A stretch of 64,000 bases of DNA from positions 5,337,001 through 5,401,000 of the forward strand of contig JAIUCV010000002.1 of the NCBI GenBank assembly GCA_026724425.1, in the 5' to 3' direction. Position numbers and translations under genes: made by a program. Positions 50,601 to 61,300 of the stretch are shown piece after piece. This DNA is from Erythrophleum ivorense (lineage: Eukaryota > Streptophyta > Magnoliopsida > Fabales > Fabaceae). How positions within the stretch are numbered: position 1 is the first letter of the stretch; each line of letters begins with the position of its first letter. The notes beneath the pieces are model-generated. The model saw only the letters and a list, made by a program, of their open reading frames with translations, did no database searches and had not been told where the DNA came from.

Positions 50601-51650
50601 GCAGAATGCAAATGATGAAAACAACCCAAATGAGAAGCTCTGAGTGCTAGCAAAATCTTGGATCTGTTGGCGAACGATATCAATTCCCCTATCATCTGAT
50701 GCATTGAGCTCCAAAATCATATTTTGGTATTGTGCTCCATATAGTTTGCGGGCCACAGCAAGAATAGTTGATGTTTTGCCCGTGCCAGGAGGACCGTATA
50801 ATAGAAGATGGGGTAATCTGTTCTCAGAGGTCAGCCTATCAACTATTCAACAATGAACAAATAATGAATAACAAACAAAGAGGATACAACTAATTACCGA
50901 TAAAGTTCATTATGAGAGTTAGAATCTTATGATAGATATGGACCCAAGAACCAGAAAAATGTAATATTAGTATATTACTAAGTCCTCCTTTTCTTTTTTC
51001 CCTAACTCTGACCAAAACAAAGGATAAAACACGAAGCAAAATAAAACTTCCGGAGTAATACTGTCTTTGACAAAGGATTTAATACAGAATTACTTTTATG
51101 AAAATTCTACAGGTAAAACAATACACACGATTAGGTAATTATGCTCTAGTTCCTTCCTCCCTTCCCTTGTGGTCGCAACCCAAGATATCCAACCAAAAAT
51201 GCCAGTAAAGGTTTATATTTGTGTTTCGCCGTGATAATTACATCACATAAATAAAGCCTAGAAGCAAAACAGCTGGGACAATTTTTCTAATACTAGAAAA
51301 AGTAATCCCATAATCATAAAAAATCTCAGATTGATCTGGTAGAGGAAGAAATTTTCTTCGTAATTGTTTAGGGAAGCAAACAGAAAAAGACGAGAAAATT
51401 TATGATTACTATCATAAACCCTAGAGATGAAAGGGGCACAGGAAGGGAAGCGTTGAGTCTTACTGGTATCGACAATGTCGCGATGTGCAGCGACGTCGTC
51501 GAGGGACTTAGGGCGGTACTTTTCAACCCACGGAGTGTCCTTGCCATCGGGTGGATTGCCGACAACGACCACGCTTTTGCCTTTGTCGAGTCTGGCAGAG
51601 AAGTTGTTACTATCGTCGTCAATGACCATTGGAGAGATTGTCTCCGCCAT
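41671..51650 (-). CDS. Replication factor C subunit (RFC5/RFC3 type), 9 exons, 362 aa
   Basis: AAA+ small subunit of the nuclear clamp loader that places PCNA on primed DNA. Exons, 5' to 3': 51650-51464, 50842-50626, 49528-49449, 49366-49207, 43541-43460, 42692-42563, 42451-42388, 42305-42237, 41770-41671. They sum to 1089 nt and stay in frame. The protein starts MAETISPMVIDDD and soon reads TPWVEKYRPKSLDDV. Walker A is GPPGTGKT (79-86), Walker B LVLLDEAD (142-149), and the clamp-loader SRC motif is at 188-190. The C-terminal collar region ends EYRLSFGCNDKLQLGSVIASF..RSALVAAAN. Length is close to the Arabidopsis orthologue (about 369 aa, from memory). The frame is open for 58 codons upstream, with an ATG at 51824, but homologues start at MAET. 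Intron 4 (5.7 kb) holds a copia element and intron 2 a tandem duplication. Confidence 0.95.
44300..44602 (+). repeat. Left LTR of the copia element
   Basis: 303 bp, starts TGCTGGTGATTAG and ends TATTCA just before the primer-binding site. It contains CCCTATAAATTGC at about 44533, a TATA-like promoter motif, and an AATAAA at about 44561. Confidence 0.93.
47048..47560 (+). pseudogene. Copia reverse transcriptase fragment (longest open piece)
   Basis: 170 open codons within the element: EEWRNAMHEKMNALEKNSMWDL, then GCKWLFNIKFN, YKARLIAKRFTQTYGIYYHEIF, QLDVKNIFLKGDL and KLKKSLYGFKQSPRSWF. These are the standard N-terminal copia RT motifs, with changes such as K for N in DVKNIFLKG. A stop follows, and the YIDDIIVTGD box lies 66 bases further on. 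RNase H homology continues to about 48480 in broken frames. Confidence 0.88.
48582..48890 (+). repeat. Right LTR of the copia element
   Basis: 309 bp, starts TGTTAGTGATTAG and ends TTCTTCA, directly followed by the AAAGC target duplication. It aligns along its whole length with the left LTR, with substitutions and small indels. Confidence 0.93.
49645..50215. repeat. Two-unit tandem duplication in RFC intron 2
   Basis: CATGCCTTGACATGTAGTTT occurs at 49645 and 49929, a period of 284 bp. Both units continue with CACAATCAAATGCACAGAACAGA, CAACTCGTGCCTTA, ATGGTTTAAGTGTTCAT and ATTAAATTATTAAAA. The second unit has small deletions. Purely intronic. Confidence 0.88.
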
Positions 51651-51759
51651 AGTTAGAGTGCAACGCTTTGCTCTTTCTTTGTATCTGAGAAAGTTGAAGA
51701 TAGTCTTTAGCACTAACCAGGACCTGGAGTGAAATTTACAGTGACGCTCCTCACGGTTG

Positions 51760-51770
51760 TTGGCGCCAAA
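51760..51770. promoter_or_regulatory. E2F-type site upstream of the RFC gene
   Basis: The palindrome TTGGCGCCAA (51760-51769) extends on the minus strand to TTTGGCGC, a perfect match to the plant E2F consensus TTTSSCGC. It lies about 110 bases upstream of the RFC start codon. E2F control of replication genes at G1/S is established for plants; use of this copy is inferred. Confidence 0.75.
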
Positions 51771-52074
51771 CAGCGATTCCAAAACAGGCGCGCATCCGGT
51801 GCGGTTCACGACATTACGGTTCATAAGGTTACTTTAAATAGGGAATAAAAAATAAAAGCAAAATAATGACAAATTTTATGGGTTGGAATCCTCAGGAAAT
51901 ACTTTCAGTTGGGGTGAAAAAAGAAAAAGAAAGGGAGAGATGGGATTCGCCTCTCTCTCTCTCTCTCTCTCAAGATGATCTTTTTTTCAAATTTTATATA
52001 TAATGATAAATTATATATATATATAATAAGTATTTTTCTTTCATTTCATCAAACTTAACTTATTTATACAAATA

Positions 52075-52912
52075 TATAATATTTTTAAAATTAGATCGAT
52101 CATTGAACTGATAAAAATACTAGTTTATAATCCATTAGTTTGACTATGATTGAATCAATAGTAATTATATGTTTATATATTAATATTAAAATTTTAATAT
52201 AATAAATATTAATAAAATTTAAAATGTTTTATTACCAACTATATATAAAAATAAATTAAATATAACATAATTTTTAAATTTAGTTACATTTTTTATTTTA
52301 AAATTTGACTAAAATAATTTATCTATTAATAAATATAATCATCAAATATTAATTTATTAAAACAAGTATAAAATTAAGATATTATAAAAATTAACTATTT
52401 AATATATTAATTTTTATTATTATATTTTAAAAAAATTGGTATAATAAAATTTACTTGATTAAAAAATATTTGAATATAATGTAAAAAATAATAATAGTTA
52501 ATTAAACATTGTAAAACTTAAAAGAAATTGTATAAGTATATTTATATAATACTATACATAAAGTTACACAAATGTGCAAGGTAGTGAAGTGGTTGAAGTG
52601 TTGAGAACTTCCCTCCAGGTCATGGGTTCAATGTTGCTAGAGATTGTTTCTTTAAAATCTAATGGCAAGTAATTGTTTTGGACCTATGAGGTACCTAATT
52701 CAAGTCCTGCAGGTGACGTTCGATATTCTCCAAAGAGAGCCGATCCAAACTAGTCCGTGCACATTGGTTCCTAACTAAAACAGGTCGGTTAAACTCGATT
52801 TTTGACCAAAGTTGACTTGTTCTTAGAATTATTGATTAAGAGCGTTCTCAGATTCTTAGTCTAACTGGTTGAATCGCCTGGTCCGGTTCGATTTTAATAA
52901 CCTTGCAAATAT
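52075..52912. mobile_element. Degenerate hAT-like TIR element, possibly with an internal SINE
   Basis: The left part (TTTTTAAAATTAGATCGATCATTGAACTG, then TAGTTTGACTATGATTGAATC) and the complement of the right part (AAGGTTATTAAAATCGAACCGG, then GATTCAACCAGTTAG) resemble the two ends of a common plant repeat with AACCGG-rich inverted termini. It is strongly decayed and target duplications were not found. Confidence 0.4.
52570..52770 (+). mobile_element. Possible tRNA-derived SINE
   Basis: TAGTGAAGTGG at 52582-52592 fits the pol III A-box and GGTTCAATGT at 52625-52634 fits the B-box with one mismatch. Their spacing of about 33 bases is within the tRNA-like range. The following text is unrelated to a tRNA body, as in plant SINE tails. 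No flanking duplication or poly-A end was resolved. Confidence 0.5.
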
Positions 52913-54070
52913 GTTTTTAGCTCTTTAATATCAAATTAGTTTAAGAAATTAAATAGTAAAGCATAATAAATATAAATTATGATTAAAAAAAGTCAATTAT
53001 ATGTGATACAATGAAAAATCATTTAATTGTTCATTACCTTTTTTTGAGAAAATATAAACATATTTTATGAATTTATTTTATTTAAAAGAATTAATTAAAA
53101 TTTATTGCAACCAGCATAATATAATTGTCTTCCCTGAGGCAACATGAGTTAAAGGATTTTGGATCTTGTACATTTAATTTTTTTTGTATTTAGTTTAAAA
53201 TTTAATTAAACAAAGATAAAAGTGATTTTTTAACCTAAAGAGTGGTTTTGAAGTTAGTTAAATGTTAATTAACGGAACCTCCCGCTCTCTTTCTTGTTGA
53301 TGGACAAGGTTTGGTCTTTCCATATCTAAGTAGTAATTAATTTTGTTGTTTATTTTGAGCTTTCATCCCGTTGTTTGTTAAAAAAAAAGGAAAAAAAAGT
53401 TAAATGTTATCCTCGTCCTATAATTTTGAAGGCGTAACTGAGGAGACATATAATCCAGCTCCTCTTTCTCCTCAATTAGAATAATTTGGATAGGGTATCT
53501 TTGTAGTTACTAGTGAGACTCTAGAGGATGCGATTAAGTTTTTAACTTAAAATGTGTCTTTTTTATAAAAATAAAAATTTTAATTATGAAGATACAAATT
53601 TTAGGTGTAAGAATTTTAATTGTAAAAATAAAAATTTTAACTATAAAAAAATATTACATTCTCAAAATTTTAATTGTAAGAATAAAATTTTTAGTTTGTT
53701 AAGTCTTTAAAATAATTTTCAATTTTAACATCTTTTTAAATAAATATATTATTCTCATAATTAAAAATTTTGTTATAGTTAAAACTTTTTTTCGCAATTA
53801 AAATTTATATCCCTAAAAAAAACACATATCAAAGTTAAAAGTTTTGACTAAGGTCTGTGTCCCAATAATTATACTTTTCACTTTTTTTACGTTAACTGTA
53901 TTAAAAAAAAGAAAATTTCTTAGCGAACCCATATATTTGACATAAACAACTTTCATGTACACTTAAAAACAAAAAAAAACTTTCATGATCCACAGTCTTG
54001 TCCCATAATGTTGCATTTTAGATACCACTTGAATAAAATTTACTTTAATATTCAAAATATGTTAATATTT

Positions 54071-54356
54071 ACTCCCTTTGATCTTATATATAAGAGACTT
54101 TTTTGATATTTGATTTGGTCTTATATATAAGAAACAAACTACCATATTAATTACAGTATTCTAATTATACTCTTTATTAAATAAGTTATTTAAATTATGA
54201 GTAGTGATGATCATTAATTTTAAAAAGAAAGTGCACATATTAAATAGAGATATTTTAAAAAAAATAATTTTTATTTGAGACAAGATTAATTGCTTTTAAC
54301 TAACTTTCTTAATATTCGTGAATTAGTTATTTGTTTCTTATATATGAGACCTGAGT
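54071..54356. mobile_element. Stowaway-like MITE with TA flanks
   Basis: The left end ACTCCCTTTGATCTTATATATAAGAGAC and the complement of the right end, ACTCAGGTCTCATATATAAGAAAC, are terminal inverted repeats, and both abut TA. The interior matches the truncated copy at 32682-32945. Non-coding. Confidence 0.8.
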
Positions 54357-54700
54357 AATTATTAAGCGTCATTTATTGTTAACTAATTTTGAATAATTTT
54401 CAAGTAATCATATATACAAGTACTCATTTTTCACATTGTGTGTCATGAGTTAGTTAACTATTATATGAATTTGAGCATTTTCATTAAATTATTATTAATA
54501 AAATAATATATATGTAATGTATTAAGAAAAAAATAAATATTTGTAGACCACAAATTAATAGTTAAAATTAATACAAAAATTATAATAACTTTTTAAAAAT
54601 TTTTGTATTAATAATTTGTATACCAATCTCATTTATTAATTTATAATCAAAGAATAATTATTTTTTATTTCACCCCTCGTCTATCACTTGGATACCCCGT

Positions 54701-54702
<2 letters not shown>

Positions 54703-54757
<55 letters not shown>

Positions 54758-54758
54758 G
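54703..54758. repeat. Compound (AC)n(AT)n microsatellite
   Basis: About 15 AC units followed directly by about 11 AT units, seen in the sequence. It is the longest clean dinucleotide microsatellite in the window. Confidence 0.95.
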
Positions 54759-55421
54759 GCAAAGGATAGATCCACCTGAGATTATTTGATTCGGGGCTAA
54801 CAAAGTAGACGATAGATCCATATTAGAGTTAACGTCCCGTTTGGTATGGAAAAGAAAAAATTTTTGGTAATATTTATTTATTTTTTGTAACTAATACTTA
54901 ATTATTAAAATTATTTTTTATCGATAAAATTATATTTTTAACCCTCACAGTTAGTTGGGTACAAAGATTAGAATAGAATGCAGCAAATGGCGTGATTGTG
55001 TGGCGACAACCATTTCATTTTTAATTGTGGATTCCTCTGTTTATGAAAGACAAACGGTGACATTGATTAACAGATTTGTTTAGCCAGTTATGGGCAGAGC
55101 CTCGCATGCCCCAAAAAACCACCAACAGTGACACTCCGCAAGGAAACAAAATCACTATTGATACACGCCGCACTGATTCTGAATTCTGACATTTTGCGCC
55201 CAAAAAATTAAAATTTCAAACAAAAAAGAAACCTTTTTTAGTTTCAAAAGACCAATGCTGACCAAATTAAAATTAGCTTTCTTTTGGAGGGAGCTGCAGG
55301 AGGTGGAGTGGCTGGAGCATTCTCCAAAGCCTGCATTACAATGGCCGGCATGTGACTTCTGCTTCATTCCTCTCTCTAACGGAAACCTTCTTTCTTGGAC
55401 CTCACATTTCCTTCTCCGTCA

Positions 55422-58357
55422 ATGTCTGCCGCCGGATACAGCCGCTCCCAACGAGCCTCTTCCACTGTCTCGCCGTTCCGGTCACGGAAGTCCCCTGCCG
55501 CGCCTTCGCCAGTCGCAAAATCTTCCGGAAGAGCCACTACTCCCTCTCCGACCACTTCGTCGAGGCCTTCGCCGAAATTGTCTGTCTCTCCTGTGACTCC
55601 CACCAGCCCAAGTCCGTCAACCCTTGACCGGCCCGACGTCAGCAAGGCAAAGGAGAATGTCACTGTCACCGTCAGGTTTCGACCACTCAGGTGCTGTACA
55701 CTGTTGTTTTCTTGGTTTGTGTCACTTGAATTCACGAGGCGGGTAGTATTTATTACTTGAGGTTTTTTTCTGTTTGCCTGTTTTCTCATTCCCTATCTGG
55801 GTTTGGGCAGTGCTAGAGAAATTAATAAAGGAGACGAGATAGCGTGGTATGCAGACGGGGATCATATAGTGAGAAATGAGCACAATCCTTCCGTTGCATA
55901 TGGGTTTGGTTAGTATTAGTCTTTTACTTTATGGCCTTCTGATAATAACATATTCACCTTTCAATGACGTAAAATAAAATGGTTGATTCTTTACATTTTA
56001 ATCTGTTCCAAATGAATTGTAAATGCACCACCTGCGGGATGAGTAGAGTGGGGATTTGGGTCGACTATTCCTGATGACAACTTTCCAATGTACCAAACGA
56101 ACACATCTATTCTGCCCAACACCCCCCCCCCCCCCCCAACAAAAGACAAAAAAAACTTTTTCTTTTCTTGGTTTTGTTTGACATAAGCGGACTAAACGCA
56201 TGAGACTTCTTGTAGTCTGCAGCGTACAACACTTCCTAAGGGAATAGCTTAAGAAAATATTACTGGTTTACTTTTAATTCCTTTTTTTTTTTTTAATTTG
56301 TCGCAATAATCTTTTGTGTGGCAGATAAGGTATTTGGGCCTGCAACAACTACTCGGCATGTTTATGATGTGGCTGCTCAGCATGTTGTCAGCGGTGCCAT
56401 GGAAGGAATTAATGGTAATATTTTTTCTATAAATTCTACTTATGTACATTCAATGTCTTATTTGTATAAGGTAGGAATTAACGGAGCCAGAACCTGTAGT
56501 ATGCAAATGGAATATATGGCCCCCAGCAATTTTTTCTTTGATCTTATTGGTGATTTCTTCCTGAGTTCCATTTCTCTTATACCTCATGTTCACGGCAGTC
56601 AAGTGATTTGCATAGCAATTTATAATATTAATAATTCCAAATACTAATGCCAGATGGAGCTGAGTATGTAATCGAACTTAATAACACTCATAGTGCTTCA
56701 CTTGCACAAGAAGACTGAATGAAGCACAATAGAGATATATAATAATAGTAGTAGTTATTTTCAGGCATTTATTGATGCTTAAAACAGTGAACTCATAGAC
56801 AACAACCTAATTTGAGTTGGTTGGATTACCAGTTTTCCAGTTGCTTAATCATGCCTAACTGCAATATTAAGTTTACCAAGTTAACATATGGTATATGGTA
56901 AAATAAGAAGATTATTATGCCGTAGTTGTTCCTGTTACTGAATTATACTTCTCTATTCTTTTTGCGTACTTGTAAGAAGAGATGAAGGCACTCTGATGTT
57001 TTTCGCCCTTAGTACTTTTTGTCATCTAAAAATAATTTTGCTTCTTTAAGCCATCAAGTACCAGCCCACCCTAATCAGACATTTGTGTGGAGATGATGGC
57101 TAACTTTCGTTGAAGTTTGGCATGGGGTCTTATAAATTTTTATGGAGTTTGAGGTTGGATTTAATTGGTATATACTTGCGATACATATTGATGATCAATC
57201 TCATACTTGAGGAGTTAGTTTATTTCTTTAGTTCTTATCCAAATATGCACCCTGCTTGGCGATAGCTAAGAGTTGCTTTGTTTATTTGCAGGTACTGTAT
57301 TTGCATATGGTGTTACCAGCAGTGGAAAGACACATACCATGCATGTAAGTTAGTCTAATTTTCCCTGTTGAAGTGGCATCATGCCTATTTGCATTGTTTA
57401 ATTAAGTGCATTTGATAGCCTATCCTGCACTTGATCCCTGCCCTTTGACACTGTTATAAGATGAACCTGTAGAATGGGATGCATCACTGTTTTCACCCGT
57501 TATTAGTAAGCAATAGAGTAGGCTTGATGTGTAATTGATAAATCCTTGTTACTTGCACTCTGCATAATATTTTTGTTTCCTAAATCCTCTGAATTTTTTT
57601 TCCTTTCTGTAGAAGTTTACATTGGTTACTATCGTATAATGGTCCTCCTAAAATGGGTCAAAGTCAAACCATGGCTGACTTAGCTAGGAAAGCTGTGATT
57701 TACTGTAGTTGGAGAGAGAGAAACAATATAGTCTATGGAGAAGCAAGTACTGAGAAACTTATGTATAAGATAAGTGCAGAATCTGCAGATGCAAATGTGA
57801 AGTGATGACTTCCAACTTCTTTACATTGTATTGCTGTCAGTAAGCATCTACGTAGAAGGTGACTTATTGATGAAGACATCTCAACTAATCTGTAGCATTA
57901 GGATAGTTATGTCATCAACTTTTGATCAGATATAGAAACTGTTGTTTCTTCATTGAATATCCTTGTTGAGTTGATTCTTTTTCCTGCGTAATTGCTTGAT
58001 TGCTAATTTTGGTGTAGTTTTCTGCTTGTACTATGGACTTTTAATTTGATTAACAAAATTTCATTCATGAAAAAATTAGCGTTACATATTTTTTTCCCAG
58101 GGGGAGCAAAAGTCACCCGGAATTATCCCACTTGCAGTGAAGGATATCTTTAGTATTATACAAGAGGTAAAGAGTTAATTTTTTCTGAGTTACCTATAAA
58201 ACCCCATTGTTTCAGTGACACATCTTGTTTGTCAATTTCAGACGCCAGGACGAGAATTCCTACTTCGAGTATCTTATCTTGAGATTTATAATGAGGTCAG
58301 CATCATGTAGTGTGTTATATTAACTTTTCTCATCTTTGTGAATCTTCTATTGAAAAA

Positions 58358-58388
<31 letters not shown>

Positions 58389-61300
58389 TAGCAATTCAAA
58401 TGAAGCCTATGTGCATTTGTCTATTATCCTTGTCAGTATTTATTTATATCTTAAAGGGTATCACTTCTCATTGTTATCTGCTCTTGTTTTAGGTCATCAA
58501 TGATTTGCTGGATCCTACTGGGCAGAATCTAAGAATAAGAGAAGATGCTCAGGTGTTTATATTAATATAGGAAAGACAAAAGTTAATGATTGTTCATTTT
58601 CTACTCTTCGTGACGAAAGCAGCTTAGCTGTCATAGGAGCTTTCTATATTTCTTTTCTTTTAAATAAGCACACTCTGATATCTTGTTGTTTTGTTTTCAT
58701 TTGCATTTGTCACATACATATGTCAATTAGTTGATCTTATAATGAGGATGCAAGGTAAATAATGTTGACAGGGGACCTATGTTGAAGGAATCAAAGAGGA
58801 AGTTGTGCTATCTCCTGCTCATGCCCTTTCCTTGATTGCTACAGGGGAAGGTAAACAAACCTTTTAAATTTTTGTGTTCCTTTGGCTGTCATTTTGTGGT
58901 TTCTTTGTAAGTTGAGTCTAAATTTTTCCTTGAACATGCTTTCCTTGATACTTCTTCCATGCTTAAGTAGAACTTTAATTGAAGCATGGCAATCTTTTCC
59001 TCTCCAGGCTCATGCCTACTGGAGATTTTATGATCTTCTAATGGTTAATTATTGTTTTAATTTTGAGTTTGATATTGTTAGTTTGATGCTTGTTCCTATT
59101 AATTTATAAATTTTAATGTCTTCTTTCTGAATAATCCAGAGCATAGACATGTGGGTTCTAATAATTTCAATCTGGTTAGCAGTCGAAGCCACACTATATT
59201 CACATTGGTATGCCAGTCTTACCTAGTGATATTCATATGCTTGAAATTTGAATGTATGTTTATTAGCCTGTAAAGTGAGAATATTCAATTTTTGGACTTA
59301 TAAACGTGCTGTCAACATTTGGATGTTTGCTAATAATAAATTTCCATCTAGCTGAATTATTTCAATTTTCAATGAATTAAATTTGACATGGTAGGTGCAC
59401 TCTTAAGCTTTTTGTGGCATCATAACCATAGTGTTTCATGAATTGTTTCAGTTCCATCTGTGGATCTACCTTGTCAAATCAATTCATTTTGAATCTAATC
59501 ATTCTGATCAAGCATAACTTTTTAAAATGGCATCTTATTGTTGTTTTGATTTATTTATTTGGTTTATCTGCTTTACTGAGCATATTGTTTCTGTCAGACT
59601 ATTGAAAGCAGTTCACATGGGGAAAATATAGGGGAAGAAGATGTGACATTGTCCCATTTGGTAACACTCTTCCATAAAACAAGGATTCTTAGCTTTATAC
59701 AGTACCACTTCAATAAATGCCCCTAATTATCTGTTTTTCTTATCAGTTTTAGGCTCTTAATTGAATTCTCCCCTCCTCCCCCCTTCTTTCCAGCACTTAA
59801 TTGATCTTGCAGGGTCTGAAAGCTCTAAAACCGAAACAACTGGTTTGCGGAGGAAAGAGGGTTCATATATTAATAAAAGCTTACTTACTCTTGGAACGGT
59901 AATGTTTATCTACTATTTTGTTCGTCTTTTGTATTTCTGTTCTCTTTTCACTATAATTCAATCCTAGCTTTACACTTGTCAGTCTGACTCTTTGTTTTTA
60001 TATGGTACATAGAATTGCAGGTAATTTCAACTGATAGTTATGAACATTGTGTTTTGTGCTTAGTCACTTATTAATGTGTAACATGATTAAATTTGATTAT
60101 TCTTTAGTAGCAGTAGCGTTTGGAATAATTGGTTCTTGAGTTTTATATTTGACTTTCTTCAACAATCCTTAAATAGCCTTTGAACATACTTATATTTGGC
60201 CCCTATGCATTATTGGTGGGGTTTACAAGTCCCTATGTCTGATGGTCTTGTGGACAGTGGAGTGCATCTTATTGAGCACACTGATAGGAGGATATTAAAC
60301 GAATGCTTTTGGTTGAATTTCTTTCGCATTATGCCATGTTAGAATGTAATTTGCACTGCATTTGTGAAGCAGTTTAGTTGATGTGCTAATGTTTCTTATT
60401 CTCATGGTTTCTAACAATTCCATTCACAAGTTATGTTCAGCGAAGTAAATAAAATCTCTTCCTGGTCTTTTGTATTTCTGTATTGCAGGTTATTTCTAAA
60501 TTAACAGATGGGAAAGCAACTCATATTCCATATCGAGATTCAAAACTCACTCGTTTATTGCAATCATCCCTCAGTGGCCATGGACAGATTTCTGTTAGTA
60601 CAATGTGATGCTTTTTAAGTTGTTTTCCCTTAAGCAACTTCTTTTTGAATATTTAGCTACTTATATACTTTTTTGTAAAGAGTTGTGTGGTTGACTAATG
60701 CTTGAAATGACCTACTATGCTTTGATTGAAGCTCATCTGCACTGTTACCCCTGCCTCCAGCAGTAGTGAAGAGACACACAACACATTGAAATTTGCATCC
60801 CGAAGTAAGCATGTTGAAATCAAGGCTTCTCAAAACAAGGTGATATCGTGTGATATGTCAATAATAGGATATTCTCTAGCAACCGTGACTTCATTCTGTT
60901 AACTTCTATCTGATTTTCTTGCCTTAGATTATGGATGAGAAGTCTCTGATAAAAAAGTATCAGAGGGAAATTCATGATTTAAAGGAGGAGCTTCAGCAGT
61001 TGAAGCGTGGTATAATGGAGAATCCCAATATTGCTGTATCTTCAGAAGAAGATCTGGTTAATTTAAAGCTTCAGGTTTGTACTATGGCATATGTCATTAA
61101 ATGTCTAAGAAGAGACTTTTTGTCACATGGTGGCAACTTTATAATATGCCAGAAGCCCGGAATAATATGTTATGTCTTGATTTCTATCCCACTGGGGACG
61201 TGGTGTTTCCTTTTCTCATTGCACATTAAAACTGTATGTTTGATTGGTGTATTGTTGCTTCACTTCCCACTAATGAAATCTCACATCATGATGTAAAGCT

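Larger units (their letters stand above)
51830..55400. other. Intergenic between the RFC and kinesin genes
   Basis: The two genes diverge from this gap, so both promoters lie in it: RFC at the left, kinesin at the right. It contains a (CT)n run at about 51950-51971, the hAT/SINE debris, the MITE at 54071, and a compound (AC)n(AT)n microsatellite at 54703-54758. The last 400 bases are less AT-rich. No further gene was seen. Confidence 0.5.

Noticed and set aside
51258..51824. 188-codon minus-strand frame taken as a single gene
   Set aside because: It is RFC exon 1 (51464-51650) plus upstream leader and intron 1 sequence; the frame past 51464 does not match the family.
55191..55203. Possible E2F site TTTGGGCGCAAA before the kinesin
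   Set aside because: One base too many in the S-S core for the consensus TTTSSCGC; not a convincing match.
55376..55789. 137-codon frame on the minus strand opposite kinesin exon 1
   Set aside because: Shadow of the GC-rich coding exon on the other strand; no domain.
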